Below, piece by piece: positions 36,130-49,413 of a stretch of 64,000 nt of DNA. Origin of the DNA: Capitulum mitella (Eukaryota; Arthropoda; Thecostraca; Pollicipedomorpha; Pollicipedidae). Position 1 is the first letter of the stretch; the number at the start of each line of letters is the position of its first letter. The position numbers were made by a program, and so were the translations under genes. The stretch lies in assembly GCA_030062745.1 (NCBI GenBank), contig CP099854.1, positions 11,124,014 to 11,188,013 on the forward strand. Direction: 5' to 3'. The notes below the pieces were generated by a model. It was given only the letters and a program-made list of their open reading frames with translations. It did no database searches and was not told the DNA's origin.

Positions 36130-36450
36130 GTACCGCCGTGGTGAGCCCGTCTGCGTGAAAATCTCTCGCTGGTCCGTGTATGCGCGTCTCTCACTGGTCC
36201 GTGCGAGAACGTCTCTGATCTGTGTGACAGTCTCTCACCGGTCCGTGTGAGCGCATCTCTCGCTGACCCGGCTAACCGTGGTTATCGTCTGCGTAAGCGT
36301 CTGCCGCTGGTTTTGTGAGAGCGTTTCTCATTGCTCCTTCCCGCTGTACTCGACCTGTGAGCAGCCCACTGCTCGGTCTTTCACTGCTCCGTCCCGCTGT
36401 ACTCGCCTGTGAGCAGTTCACTGCTCGGTCTCTCACTGGTTCGTCCGGCC
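36130..36450 (+). repeat. Degenerate tandem repeat upstream of a candidate acceptor
   Basis: Repeated blocks of the type CTCTCACTGGTCCGTGTGAG and CTGTGAGCAGTTCACTGCTC occur, with unit length around 30-60 bp. They end shortly before the acceptor TCCGTTTTCAG at 36481. Confidence 0.6.
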
Positions 36451-36481
36451 GTCGGCGGCCGGCTCCGCGGTCCGTTTTCAG

Positions 36482-36611
36482 GTTACGCCTCAGGGAGCGG
36501 GGCGGCGGCAGCGGCGGCGGCGACACGGCCAGGCACGTGTCGGAGGCACTACGGTGGTGTGACGCGTGCCCGGCGACCATCAACGACAGGCGCTCCTCTC
36601 TCCCTCGCGTG
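36482..36611 (+). CDS. Candidate orphan exon, + strand, product unknown
   Basis: A GC-rich segment is bounded by a plausible acceptor (GGTCCGTTTTCAG) and a donor of the same form as PPM1K exon A (GTCAGT). The best frame reads a Gly-rich start then SEALRWCDACPATINDRR. I recognise no domain. A tandem array lies upstream of the acceptor, the arrangement seen at proven exons in this window. It would be sense to PPM1K and antisense to the BTB-ZF gene. The minus strand is also open here, so a chance frame is possible. Confidence 0.25.
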
Positions 36612-36775
36612 GTCAGTTTAGAAGGCAAGGGCGCTACGAGGATACTGTTAGTCACAAAGCGCAAAATTCAATAACTCGCTACATTCCGTAGAAGATGTGC
36701 TCAGTCACTGCAAGACGACAGTCCTGGGTAGGAAGCCTTTAAGAAAAACTACTCAATCTCTCTCCGTCCTTCTCT

Positions 36776-36779
<4 letters not shown>

Positions 36780-36831
<52 letters not shown>
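36780..36831. repeat. (CT)n microsatellite
   Basis: About 25 uninterrupted CT units. The Ser/Leu and Arg/Glu frames on the two strands arise from it. Confidence 0.97.
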
Positions 36832-36834
<3 letters not shown>

Positions 36835-39800
36835 TCTTTCCGTAAAGTGGCTTGCACCAGCGGAAAACAATTTTCCAGTAGAGCTGGTTTGCCTCTTTGC
36901 TATCAAGGCTGTCTTCGTCTTTCGATGTTTCGAACGTTTTTGGTCCGGCCAAACCAACACAGTTTGCTGTCCTACAACCGCGCAGCGAAGATGCTACAGT
37001 CAGCAAGTTGGTTGCTTACCAGACGATATGACTGCTCTTCCCGGGGAGGAGTCGGCCTCATGGGGATGGGCTCGGCTCGTGGGCTCGGCCTTAGTGGGGA
37101 TGGGGAAGGGAAGGACCTCCCCTTCCCCATCCCCACGGAGGCACGACGAGCCAGGGCGCCAAGTCCGGACAGGAGGACTTTTGAGCCGTCCGGTGATCGT
37201 ACAAACCTTTGACATTCAATGTGCCTTACATTTTCATCCGTAATTTAGAACCGTAATATCGACCGTTCGGAATTCAAATTTTACCTTCGGAAAACGAGCC
37301 CCTGGGTCCTGCTGAATATGGCCTGACACAGCTGCTGTCGCTGTCTGCCACAAAGCTCTCTTAGAATGTTGGAGATGTTTCAGTTTCACAGCATGCGACG
37401 CGTACCACTAATTTCGTCAAGGAAGTGTCTTTATAGAAGGCAGCCGAAGCAAAGACAGCGAAGCGAAGCCATGACGACACCGCCATGTTCGACAGTCTCG
37501 AAGGAGCCGACACCATTTCCCCAGAGTCGGTTCCGAAGGAGCCAACGTAATTTCCCCAGGGTTTTTCTTCTTTTGGAAACCCAACAACCAGTCGAGGCCT
37601 CCTAGACGCAGTATGAGGCAGGTTTGACTGAAACAGGCATTTTCTGAGACAGGTCTGACGGACACAAGCCCAGTCTGAGGTACGTCTGACTGAAACAGAC
37701 ACAGGCTGGGACAGTCAGGACAGAACAGATCAGCTGCCACAATCAAGGCACGTAACCATGCCATTTCTCTTGGGATGCAGCTCCAAAGCCAGCTGAAAAT
37801 TTTCGACATCAAGAGCGTGCTGCTGCGCCTAACCTAATGAAACATGAAAGACAGCGTGGCCCCCACGTCCCGCGCAGGTGTGCTGGTTTTGCACGGGTAG
37901 GTGTTTCGACCTTTCTCCCGGAGATCTATGACGTCACATGCTCTCTACGATCCGCCTCCCTGAAGCTGACAGCGAGAGACAAAAATGCAATGAATGTAAT
38001 GGTATGTAATGTAATTATTATCATTATTATCATTACATTACATGGTATAAGAATGTAATGTAATGATAATTAAAAGGAAAAAATGGCAAAAATGTACTCG
38101 TCAAACCATATCATTGGGACGCAATTCTTATGATCAACAAATTGTGCAAACGTTTTCAAATGCGACGATCAGGCGCGCATCCACGAGGGTAATGTCAAAA
38201 GTCGTTTGAACAATGACCAGAGAGCTGGTAACCGCCGCCATCCCATTTTTCGCTTCTGACCCGGATCCACGCCCGAAAATAAGCCGACTAATTACTGGAG
38301 AACGCCGAGTACAGCATCCGAAAATGTTTAGAAGTTTCCGATAGCGTCCCGCGACGCAACGGCCAGCTGGTGGTTGAGGACGTATCAGCCTTCCGCTAAG
38401 GTACGCTGTGGAACAGCTCTTCCAATAGTCCTGGGAAACACATCTTCAGACTGATTTCTCAGGGCCGTGTTAAAAATTTACGTGGGCTTCTGTGACACGG
38501 CCAGACATTGGGTGACTGGGCGAAGACTTCAAGCAATGGTGTCCTTCCCAAGCTTTGAAAAGATCAGCTCGAAGAAGGGATAATGTTTCACAGTTTGTCA
38601 CTGAATCAAGGTCTGCGATTCGGGAAGGGCACTGCAGGACGCATCCCCACCTTCTGTGTGATGTAGCAATACGGCCGTGGCATGCTGTTGACCTTTGATG
38701 TGTGGAAAGAGATGCGTTAAAAACCTTGATGTCCCTCTTTTCAGTGTTCTACACGCGGTGCACCACCTGAATTCCATCTTAAAGCAGCAAAGGACAAGCA
38801 TTCAAATCGCTTTCTTGGAGATCGAAAACTGTCCAGGGTCACTAGGCAACTATCCCTCCTTAGTGACGCTTTCGCTATACCGAATCAAATATCAGACTGA
38901 AATGTTAGCAAATCGCAGTCAAATCCCATGGTCAGTTTGAGAGAAACCTGTGCTAATACCTGGAGTCAAAATAAACAGCCTCACATTCCATCTCACATTC
39001 CATTATATTCCACCCTGCATGACAGTGCCCATCACACTGTCGGTCCCAGGTGTGCGGAAGGGCTTTTTCAAAATGTGTCTCGAAAAGGGTCCAAAATGCA
39101 CCGTGGCAAACATTGTGCTGACTAAATAAATAAACACTGATATGGGCTGCCATAGCCCATACCAATGCTCATTTATCATGCTGTTTCCGGCGTTTTTTCG
39201 CTAACAATGCCGTTGTCATCTTTGGCATCACATTGCCATCACTGACGTCAACACTGACGTCACTGACAGTCAGTGACATTGACATTCTAACCTAATTCGT
39301 GAGAACATGAGAAAGTACCATATTTTAGCCGTTTTTGCCAACACATAAAAAACAGTAGTGTACATCTTAAAAATGTATCCACCGTACACATCACGAAATC
39401 TTAGAATGTGCGCACTCCGTATCCCGGAGATTGTTTCTTTACCTCACATATACGATCGCACCCTTGCCGCAATTCCTGTCTGTCCACGCTGCCACTGCAT
39501 ACCGTAAACCTCCTCCCCATCCCCCGCAGCCGTGGGCGGTCTGCTGCCCTCTCCAGCCGTGCAACAGCGATCTCTCTGCAGCGCGGCAGACGCGGCGCAG
39601 CGGCGGCAGACGCGCCGACGCGCGCGCCGCGCCCGCGGCGGCGCCGGCCACCTGTCAGCCGGCCGTTCATGGTCCAAGGTCGTCCGGTTCGGCGGCGCTT
39701 CAGGGGCTCTCAAATTAATATCCAAACACACCGGTACGGTGCCTCTGCGGGCTCAGTGGTGACCATACGGTCGTCATTCAGTAGTGATATCATTTGATGG

Positions 39801-40488
39801 TTGAGGAAGTTTTCGAGAACAACGCTATATAGCCGTCAGTTTTGTGCTCAATGGTTCCCTCAGTCAGCAATTGAGAGCCGTGGGCAGCCGTGTCTGCGCG
39901 CTAGTTTCACCGTCTGACCGCCAGGGGCAGCACCGTCGGCCGCCATGCCGGAGAGCCACGCAGGCGGCGGCGCCGGCCAAGCCCGGCGGGTCAGTCTAAC
40001 AGGACAGGAGGCCCGCCAAACCGGTCGGTTCAGAGAACATACCGGTCTTCAGGTCTTGTCTGTACTGAACTACCGGACACCACCTGAAGTGGTGCTGAAT
40101 GCACAGAGCGCGCCGCGCCTGCACCATGGGTCATGGGCGCGGACACCAGCGGTGCAAAACTGCGGCAAACGCAACCGCCGACGCAAACCACAGCGGCCAT
40201 GTAGGCGGCCGAAATGGCCTTGAGCCCCCATGAGTCAATTTCATTGATCGATTTGCGAGCGGCGTCGCGGTTTGGTGACGTCACGCGATCTTGGCTCACA
40301 TTCTGGCGAGATATACACCTCATTACGCCCTGGTATTCCCGGCGGGGTAACGAGAAACAGCGTGGCCACTTTGTAAGAGCCGCCCGATGAGCTCAGGGAA
40401 TTAAAAATGTGTAATCTGACGAGGATCGCGTCCTCCATACTGTTGCGGCTCTGCTGCGGTTAAAAATTTAAACAACATGGCGCAGAGT

Positions 40489-40493
<5 letters not shown>

Positions 40494-40539
<46 letters not shown>
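40494..40539. repeat. (TA)n microsatellite
   Basis: An uninterrupted TA tract of about 22 units. Confidence 0.97.
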
Positions 40540-40542
<3 letters not shown>

Positions 40543-41949
40543 CGCGGTTTCAACAAGGTCGAAGAGGAATGGACAGTGTTTTGGGATGTACAACAGAAAT
40601 CCTTTCGTCTTCCGGTTTTTATATTACATCAATCCGTTGTCCTTTTGTTCCGCAGTTCTATGCCGCAGTTTTGGACAAAGGGAGAGTGACAGACATGGAG
40701 CTTTCCTTTACTCCGGAACTCAGATTACATCAGCCAAAGGCAGGCGTGTAGTAACGGGAGGGGCTAGCGGCGTAGCAAGCGTCATAGCATATCGCCATTT
40801 TCCTTGCCCTAAATTCACAGCAATAACGCTGCTCGGAAAGGGTGACAGTGACGCTACATAGCAAAAATGCCTCAGAATTTTCCAGCGTTCCTCCTCCCCC
40901 ACCCTCCAACGTTGTTACGTCCCTGATCTCTGACTGACTGAGTAGTCTGACTCTCTCGGAAGCAGCTAGCTCAGCATGAGCCGACCCCGCCAAGACAGAC
41001 ACGCCCTTCTTCCACCAAAACGGCCAATACGTCCAAACAGACGCCAGGAGATCAGCGGCTATCCCCCCTTCCGGACGCTCGCTCCCGCACGTCCGGGCCT
41101 GCCTCCGCCTCTGCACCCCCTCCCCTGCCCCAGACGCCGCCTCTGGGACCGCCACCGCCCCTCCCAGCCAGCCCGGAAGTAGTTAGTGGTCCCGTGCGTG
41201 CCCGGCCATCGGGGGGGGGGGGGCTGACGAGCGTCAGTGGCCGCGCCGGAAATGATGGGGGGGGGGGCGACCTCGGAGCACAGATCATCCTCAGAGGTCA
41301 CCATCCAGGGTCACGGCGGATCCGACTCAAACATCTTGTAAGGGGCCAAGCTGCTGGTGGTTCGCGCAAATGATGGGATAAGCATCCGAACCGTTTTGGT
41401 ACGTGTGCCCAGTCCAGTGTTTCCGCTCTCTAAACACTGTGGCTTTTTTGTTCCTCAGTGTTGGCATGTAGCTGTTAAATTTACCCCTAAAAAGATAACC
41501 ATGATTCTCTTCCCCAGCCATGGATATGTTTGAGGCGTGATCCACTGGGTCCCATGGGGCCGTCCCTACAGGGTAAATATGCCAAGACGGTCCCGGAAAT
41601 CACTGTTGCAGTACAGAATAAAAACACTTTTCACCAGGAAGCACAACGCAGTTTCAAACATCCCTCCCCCAAAAAAAACATTTAGTTTTTTGAATAACGA
41701 ATTTGGAAACGGTTTACTGTTCGCTCACTAGCAACGACGACCTCCTCTCAGCAACGTGTCGGACGACGACACTCTGCGAGCAACAGCACAGAAAGAACCC
41801 AGTCTCTCCGTGGATCCGACAATCGCACTCAAACTGTGTCTGTGCGGTCACTGTAGCACGCACGACCTCTCTTACAGCAGCCTCACGCCGTCGATCGCCC
41901 CTGATCTGAGCCTGTGTCCATACCACCTGACACCACGTGACCTGACCCG

Positions 41950-42015
41950 TCCGGCACGAGCCGTGACCCCGTCCCAGCGAGCCGTGACCCTGTCCCAGCG
42001 AGCCGTGACCTCTCT
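41950..42015. repeat. 23-bp tandem repeat, three copies
   Basis: The motif CGAGCCGTGACCCTGTCCCA is repeated with few changes. It lies at the end of an open + strand frame (41756-42022) that I cannot assign. Confidence 0.75.
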
Positions 42016-44039
42016 CGGGTAGGTTTGCAGCCCTCGGCGGCCCGGCCGCCAATAACACTGCACGGTCCATGCACGCCTGCGGACCCAGGGGAAGGGGTGG
42101 CGGGGCGGGGAGGGGGTGGCGGTGGGCGACCGGGCGCTGAATTTATTCATCGGTCTGACCGCAGACCAGACGTGCCAGGTCGACAGCTGGGCAGGGCGTC
42201 CGGGCGCAGAATGGTTCCGCATCGATTGGACGCCTCGCTGGCACAGGTAGGCACGGGCTGCTATGGGCGCCAGCCCTGCGTCCCGTACGCATCAGTTGTG
42301 CAACTGTGGACTCACGTGGATGAAACACGAACCTTAACCGTTTCAGCTTAGCCACTGATCTCTCGAAAAGGCCCATTCGGGAATCGGCAAAAAGCGAGAG
42401 TATTTCTGTCGTACGTAAATGGTTTAAAAAACACTTTTTGGCATCCGATGACAAAGATTATATCGAACAGGCACGTCAAAACTGCGTGGTGTTGAATACC
42501 TTCGGCAACCTGTTACACCAACGTGCTTAAATGTTAATTTATTCACGTAAAACTCTGCACCTTGTCGAACTTACTCGTGTGAAAGAAAAGAGTGAGAGGA
42601 CGAACCAGCTTTGTTCTGGATCTGACTGTCTTAGCAAGAAATCTGCATCCATGGAGACTCCTGAACGTTCAGGACACGACCGCGTTCGCAAGGAGCTGCC
42701 AAATCGTGACCTTTTGGAATGCTGAGCTATGCTCTTGTTTGCTTTGCTTAAATCCAGCCCTTCGGGTTTTGGAATCATGAGAAGGTGAAAGGTCCTTCCA
42801 CGAAGAAACATAGCGAAGCATCAAAGAACCTCGTCGCATCATGCCTTTCGCAAAACGTCATGTAATTCCAATAATCAGCATTTGTTTTCCACCAGTAAAT
42901 GACACAGCAGAATGCGCGAAGTTAAAAACTTGTTTCACTCGTTATTCATTCTACCTAGCTTCACGCAGCAAGTCGACTCGAATGTGTCCATGAAATCCCA
43001 GGTGAGCAGCCAGAATCAACTGGGGAAAAAGGCGAAACGTTTCAGCATTTTTTTTTATACGGGGTGAAAATGCGCAATTTTGCTTTTGAGGTCAGCAGTC
43101 TGTCTGAACGTATACTGTTAACTCGTACGCTTTCCGTTGTCTTCATCACAGCACTGTACCTTAATTCTGAAGTTCGGTAAATGTGCGTTACGTGGCCACG
43201 TGCACCCCCTTGCATTTATCTGAGTCACCACCTACGGTCGATGCGATAAATGTTTCCTGTTAACTCCCATCATAGCCGTCATTAATTCAGGTCTATTTTC
43301 TAACGTCTGACCTGCGTACCCTCCAACAGAGGAATGGCTAGCATGCTCACTTCAGCATGGAGTGCGCAGTAAAAGCACACCCATTTGCGCCCAGCTGTGT
43401 CGAAACGAAATCGGCGCAAAAGCTGACGTGGCCTCCTGCGTAATTTAATTCGCACCATCTCATGGTTTTGAGGATTGTCGCAAAAAATCAGCGGACGCAG
43501 ACCAACCAGGCAAACAAAATCTCGTCCGTGCGACTGTAAAATGTTGAGCTTATGTTCGGAAGAAGCTCAGCGGTATTTACCTGCTGTGCAGGAGGGCGGG
43601 GTCCTGCTGGAGTATTCCCATCAGGAGCAGTTGTGCTTGGCCCAGGAGGCAGAGTAAAACTCCAACATCACCAGCCGAGCAGGAGAGGCTCCGAGCAGCA
43701 GGCCCAATCCAGTCACCTCCATCCGCAAATAAAGCCCGGTAGAAACATGTGAGATCAACGGAAACTTCAGATCATCTATCCATGACGACACCTATGCAGC
43801 CGATGGCTTCATTCTGTGTATTTCCGCACTCTACTTTTTAGATCAATTTCCGCAGTTCCGACAGATTCGATGTCACGCTTCTAAAAATCCATATCCTTTC
43901 TTAAGACGCGATTTCACAGGACCAGATGGCTCAGAGGATGTATGTTTTGAATTCAAACCTGTCATCGTCCGCCAGCCGGAATTAGCCGGGATTCATGACC
44001 AAGACCGTCTAATGGTCTACGGACCAACGCCCCTCCTGG

Positions 44040-44860
44040 CGTCTGCGTGCCATACTACGTCTCAGCCTCGGCGCGCGTCCTGCCTCCCCCCCCCCCTACC
44101 GCGGGAGACTGGGAGCCCCAGCCCCGGGGGGGAAGCAGGTCATTGGCATTGGGCCGGTGACCTCGGGTGTATCCGGCAGACACGCACGCCAACGGCCGCT
44201 GTCGCCAGGCGGCCGGGGGGGAGGGGGAGGGGGGCGGCCCGCACGCATTGTGCGTCACGGCGCCCAAGGTCAGCCACGGTCATAGGCCGCCGCCGCGACC
44301 GTAAAAAACTACCCGGCCGACGGAGGCCGGCAGGGGGCTTCTGGGCGACGGCAGAGGACGCAGCTCGGACCAGCAGCACGGCGTCTCTCGACGGCCGAGC
44401 CGTGAACTCGGCAATCGGCTTACGCGCTGCAGCAGACGGCGGTCACAAATCTTCCGAGACGCCGCGGAATTTTTCCGTCAATACCCGCCGCGACGCGGTC
44501 GTCAGGAAGTTGGCTCTCGTGCTTGGCGGTGCCGCCGTAGAAAGGCCGGCGATGCGGGGGCGGGCGCGGGGGTGGCGGCGCGGGCTGCGGTTGGCGCGCG
44601 CAGACCGGTCGGCGGCTGCGGCTCTGTGAGGGTGACGACCCTGGCCTGAGCGAATCACGGTCTCGGAGAGCCCGGTCTCGGCCGGTAACGGGACCCGGCG
44701 CAGCCGCCGCCGCGCCCGCAGCCGCCCCCGACCGACGGCGCCCGCAGCGGCAGCTGCAGCTCCGGCCTCGGCCCGCACTGGCTCCGGTCCATGACTCGAA
44801 CACGCCCCGGCTGACCGTCCGGCGACTGACTGTGGGGCTGACGCGGGTCGGCGTCGACAC
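44040..44860. other. GC/CpG-rich block in the long BTB-ZF intron
   Basis: High GC and CpG density with long overlapping Ala/Arg/Pro-rich frames on both strands (for example 44012-44629 on + and 44443-44928 on -), none with a domain. It could be an internal promoter or CpG-rich regulatory region. A coding role is not supported. Confidence 0.35.
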
Positions 44861-46032
44861 TGGCTGACGTTACAATACTGGACGTTAATCGCTGTTGCTC
44901 TTGATACCGGGCTAGTCGCTAGTGGCATTACTCATTGGACGTAAAAATATTTGTAGCCTGGTGGAAAGGAGCAGGGAGGTCACGATAGGTCATTTCTAAT
45001 TTTGCGACATAAATAAGATAGGAAGCACAAGCAGTGATATGCAAAGTAAGTAGGGAGAAGTTAACATAAGTCCAGAAATAATTGCACGCTTTGTAAGATT
45101 GCTCGACACGAGTTGCCGTAAGCTCCTGCGGCTCTCCAAGTTTCAAGCGCTCCTTCGTCTGTGGAAAATGATGACGTCAGGGAAACGGGCAATAACGTGG
45201 CGAACAAGCGTTAACCGCGGGCTGTCCGAGAACTGCGGTTTACAGACTACCGGCACAGCTGGTGCCGTACAAGTCAGGGCTTGGCAGGTGTCTGGTACTT
45301 ACGTAACATGCGCACACCCAGACCAAGGTGACAGCCATTTCTTTCGGCTTATGAAAGGCGATGCTACGTTAAAAATCGAACAGCCTGAGTACGACTGGCA
45401 TGCTTCCGGTTGTGTTGTAGGCACGCCTCCGATCTTTAGAAAGCAATTCATATTCCAGCGTCTTTTCGGAGGCAAAATAAACCTTTTACTGCGGGGTCCA
45501 AGGATCCCCTAGGGACTTCCAGAACCAGTTCCAAGCCCCCGCTCAGAATGGGGGGTGGCGGTCACAGCTGCCGCAGCCACCGCCAGCCGGAGTGGACAGC
45601 TGCTCAGCGCCGCAAAGCCGAACTCGGCGCAGCCTCCCCGACAGCGGCCAAACCGGCGCACCGCTCTCACGGGACGGAGATGAGATCAGTCCATGGGCCA
45701 CGCGGATCTGCGACCCGCGGCTCAAATGGGGTCACGTGTCAGGTCACGTGATCTCGGACCGCGAGGTCGGCGGGAGACTGGGGGCCAGTTAACGTGGGCG
45801 GTAGAAACGCGCGGCTGTGCGCGGTTCTCCCGGTCGAACGGCCCCGCCCGAACGATTGCCACAGCTCACTCTTTGGTGACGTTTCAAGACTCAATGGAAG
45901 ACTCATGTCTTCACTGATAATTGGCGATCAGCGATCGTGGTCGCCAATCAGCGATGTTGAGGGTGGGAGGTCTTTCCAGCGACAGATCCGCCCCGCTACA
46001 CCCTTATATTTTCATTGCATCCTTAAATAACG

Positions 46033-46090
46033 CAGGAGTCAACGTGCTGGGCTTCGAATCGGAAGGTCCCCAGTTCGAATCCGAGAATGA
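46033..46090 (+). pseudogene. tRNA-derived fragment (3' half with B box)
   Basis: The sequence TGGGCTTCGAATCGG, then GGTCCCCAGTTCGAATCC, resembles the anticodon arm and T arm of a tRNA with B box GTTCGAATCC. No D arm or matching acceptor stem is visible, so it is a tRNA relic or a SINE head. Confidence 0.35.
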
Positions 46091-47111
46091 CGTAAAACTT
46101 CCGAGGCTGCAACACATACATACATAACCATCGCTACAATGAAATACGACGTAAGTCAACACCTGACGTCCGCCGTCAACTGCTGCAGAGCGCGGTCGTC
46201 CTGCCGCTGCGGCAGGCAGAACCGCTCGTGTGACCTGGCCCTGACGTCACTGGTCGAGTCACGCGGCCGCCGCGGCCGCCGAGCGTCGCTCGTTCTCGGA
46301 CGGCGCGCTCTGCGCCGCTGGCGGTCTGGTCTCACAGCCAATCAAACGCCAGTCTGGTGCTGAATATTCCCGCTCTCTAATTCTGTTTAGAATACGAGTA
46401 GAAGTTTTGGAAAAAAGTCGCCGCTTCCAACGGAATGCTGAGAATGAGCTTCAAAACAGCTAGAGCGATTTGATTTGGGTTATCACTACCAAACAGTTTT
46501 GAACATAATCAATGTATTCGTGTTCCTGGTGTTACTCCTAAACGGGTGCTCATGACTCGGGTACATCCAGGCATCTTCCAAGGGATATTTAATTAATCAG
46601 CCGAGGGTTAATCAGAATCGAAAGCCCCGTGGTGGCATTTTCTGTCATTTTCACACATCACCCTTTTTTCTCATCTTCAAACATCACATCTTTTGCGTGC
46701 TTCAATTTCATTTTCGCGCGTAAAGGACTCCCTCCACCAACTCTCAGAGGAAAGGGACGATCCATTTACCCCTTTCTCTGGATTCACCTCTGGATTGCAA
46801 CGATACTACAGACGAAGTAAAAAAGATTTTACAGATCCGTTGTTTATACACCTTGGACAACAAGACTACCTACAAGTGAGCTGGTTAGAATATCGCCCAG
46901 TCCCTAGCAATACAACTATCTTCGCACTTTCAACCCTACCCATGACTAGCCAAAGTTTAATCATGATCTAGGCTGCCGGAGGGGGTCGAGGGGGCTGACT
47001 CGCTGGCATCTCCAAGCCCACGCCCCGTCCCCCTCCCCCCGCCCAGTCGTGTACGGCCCGGCGCAGCCAACGAGGCATGTAGGCCGCGCCCGTGGTCGCT
47101 TCCCAAGCATT

Positions 47112-47221
<110 letters not shown>

Positions 47222-47284
47222 CGGAGGGAAGGACAGAGAGAGAAATAGCGAGAAAAAGAGAGAGAGAGTCCAGCAGAACCGGGA

Positions 47285-47435
47285 CAAAGACGGGAAGTCT
47301 GTGCAGAGCAGGGAAGTTAGGGAGAGAGCTGGGGAGTCTGGGACAGAGCCAGTGAGTCGGAAACAGAGCCGAAGAGTCTGGGATAGAGCAGGGCAGTCGG
47401 AGACAGAGCCAGGGAGTCTGGGATAGAGCCGGGGA
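47285..47435. repeat. 21-bp minisatellite
   Basis: About seven units of the type GAGTCTGGGATAGAGCCGGG. Each 21-bp unit is 7 codons, which keeps the minus strand open. It lies between the GA microsatellite and a GC-rich minus-strand segment that may be an exon. Confidence 0.8.
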
Positions 47436-47479
47436 GCAGCAGCCAGCCCCGCCCGCTGCCCCATCAATACCGCGCCGGG

Positions 47480-47672
47480 CTCCGGAACTGGGCCGCCGCG
47501 CAGAGCCCGGCGCCGACGCAGAAAAAAACGCCGCCGACGACATCGACGACTCGGCCGGGTCGTTGACCGGCGCGGCAGCGTGCCCGGGGGGGGGGGGCAC
47601 GCGGTCGTTGGCGGTGATGGGGAGGAGTCGCAGCGCCATCGGCAATGCCACCTTGGACATATTTTTCTGTAT
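47480..47672 (-). CDS. Candidate exon, - strand, product unknown
   Basis: A minus-strand frame after a possible acceptor (GAGCTGATACAG) reads [20 protein letters not shown] and continues through a Pro/Ala/Ser-rich stretch. Codon third positions are GC-rich, as in the proven exons of the BTB-ZF gene. A clear GT donor is lacking, and the 21-bp array begins just downstream. It may be an alternative exon of the BTB-ZF gene or chance. Confidence 0.22.
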
Positions 47673-48259
47673 CAGCTCTAACATAAGGCTGCACTTTTTG
47701 TCGCTGCTCGTGTACGCTGAGTTTACTCGGCTTTTTCTGGCACTCTGTCAAAGCTATGAGCCATCATGGGGCAGGAATAGAACGAGGCGCTACAAATACA
47801 TTCGTTATACAAAAGGCGCGCTGGATTGGGTACGTGGTAGCTGGACTCGAAAGACAGGAAACCTGAAGAGCAGGGAACAGCTGGAAATGCCCCTGTCAGC
47901 TCGCACGCCCATATGAGCGTCTGTCCCCATGGTCTTAAGAGGGTTTAGTCACCTACGGGAGAACGAAATGCGCTGCGAAGTGAACCGGTTTTGAAGCTTT
48001 CAGTGCTTACGCTGCTCACTGCCACAGAACATATTTTTACATTAGAAAAGGGTGTCGATGAGCCGGTTTTGCTGCGCACCTCTGTACATGCGGCCCACAT
48101 CGGCGAATCTACCAGCGCATGCTTTTTGTAAATGTTGGAAATATCGTCGGTGTCGAAGTGGAGCACGCGACTAGCGTTTCCGCCACAGAGCGCAGCACGC
48201 GCGACCAGGACCCCCAGGCGCTCGAAGGATCAAGTGCGCGGCGCACTTACGATATGGGC

Positions 48260-48640
48260 ATGGCTGTAAACATCACGCCATTTTCCCGTGCGTCTCGCCC
48301 TGGTTCGTGCGCATGGCGTCGCACACACACAGTGCGCGGCTCGCCCCTCCCCCTCCCCGCCCGCCGCGGCCGCTGCCAAGACGCAGCGTCCGACCGGCCG
48401 TGGTGACGTCACAGCTATGGCGCATGATCCGGGGTTCAAGGCCGGCCACGGGCGGCGGCGCGCGCGCGCGCGTGTGTGTATGCGTGGCGGCCGGCCGCCG
48501 ACCAGGAAGGACAAGGTGACCTTGGCCGTCGGTGCTCCCCCTGCGCTGCGGCGGCGGTCGCTGGGGGGGGGATGGTGGGGCAGGACGGCCGGCAGCAGCC
48601 GGCGGCGGCCGCGCGCGGATCCGTGGGGAGACGAAAAAGG
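48260..48640. other. GC/CpG-rich block
   Basis: Dense CpG with a (CG)n stretch near 48460 and C- and G-runs. The frames on both strands are Arg/Pro/Ala-rich with no domain. It is a possible CpG-rich regulatory segment inside the long intron. Confidence 0.3.
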
Positions 48641-49370
48641 AGGAACGATGCAGTCCTGCCAGATAATCGCAGGATAATTTCGGTAGATGTGGCAGCGTAG
48701 TAGGTCGTCCGCACTTTTGGCCGTACGCCAGCGGCGGGTCGCCGCGAAAAAATGGAGCGACAGCGTTTTCCTGGCACGTGAGCTGCCGACCGGTGCCGAC
48801 GGAAAACGGATCTGAGCTGTCCGACATTGTCAGGCAGTTCCTGTTGTTCCACGTACCGCAGGAAAGACGCGGCCAAATAGGAACCAGGAAGACAACTGAG
48901 TTTCCTCGCTGGATATCATCAGTACTAAACAATGAACAGTTAAGAATCATCGTAAGCATTTATCATCCAAGATCAATCATCATTTATCATAACATCCAAG
49001 CGTTGCCAGGATGTTACATTTTCGTTTCCAGTATAATAAGCCGCAAGCCATGATAGCAGCGTATGCGCCAACACAAGTTCTCCTCGCCAGACACAAAGTT
49101 CGTGGTGCACGTCTCAACCCCTGCCCTGCCATCTCTGCCAGTCTCAATCCCTCACTTTGCTACTTTCAGCATTTCATAATCTCTGTCAATCAGCCGCACT
49201 TCAGCGTGCCGACCGACTGCGCGTTGGGAGCAAGGATGACAGGGAGGACGTGCAGCCTGACAGGCAGCACATCACAGCTCAGCTCGTAACCTAACCCACA
49301 CACAAATCGAAAACCTCGTGCTTGGCGGTTTAGTTAGAAGAGCGCTGGTCTCCTGTCCCGGCAGGACGGC

Positions 49371-49413
49371 AGGCGACTCGGGTGCGTCCCGGCAGGACGC
49401 ACCCGAGTCGCCT
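49371..49413. repeat. Perfect hairpin, 17-bp arms and 9-nt loop
   Basis: The arms AGGCGACTCGGGTGCGT and ACGCACCCGAGTCGCCT are exact reverse complements around CCCGGCAGG. The loop sequence also occurs about 30 bp upstream (GTCCCGGCAGGACGG). Confidence 0.95.

Noticed and set aside
38169-38275. CAGGCGCGCATCCACGAGGG and CCCGGATCCACGCCC as possible MITE ends
   Set aside because: The ends are only loosely inverted and the flanks show no 8-bp duplication.
41756-42022. + strand frame starting MSDDDTLRATAQ
   Set aside because: Protein-like start, but no domain, no clear splice sites, and its end is coded by a 23-bp repeat.
45920-45948. Inverted ATTGGCGA/TCGCCAAT pair
   Set aside because: 8-bp arms are short enough to arise by chance, and no promoter context is evident.
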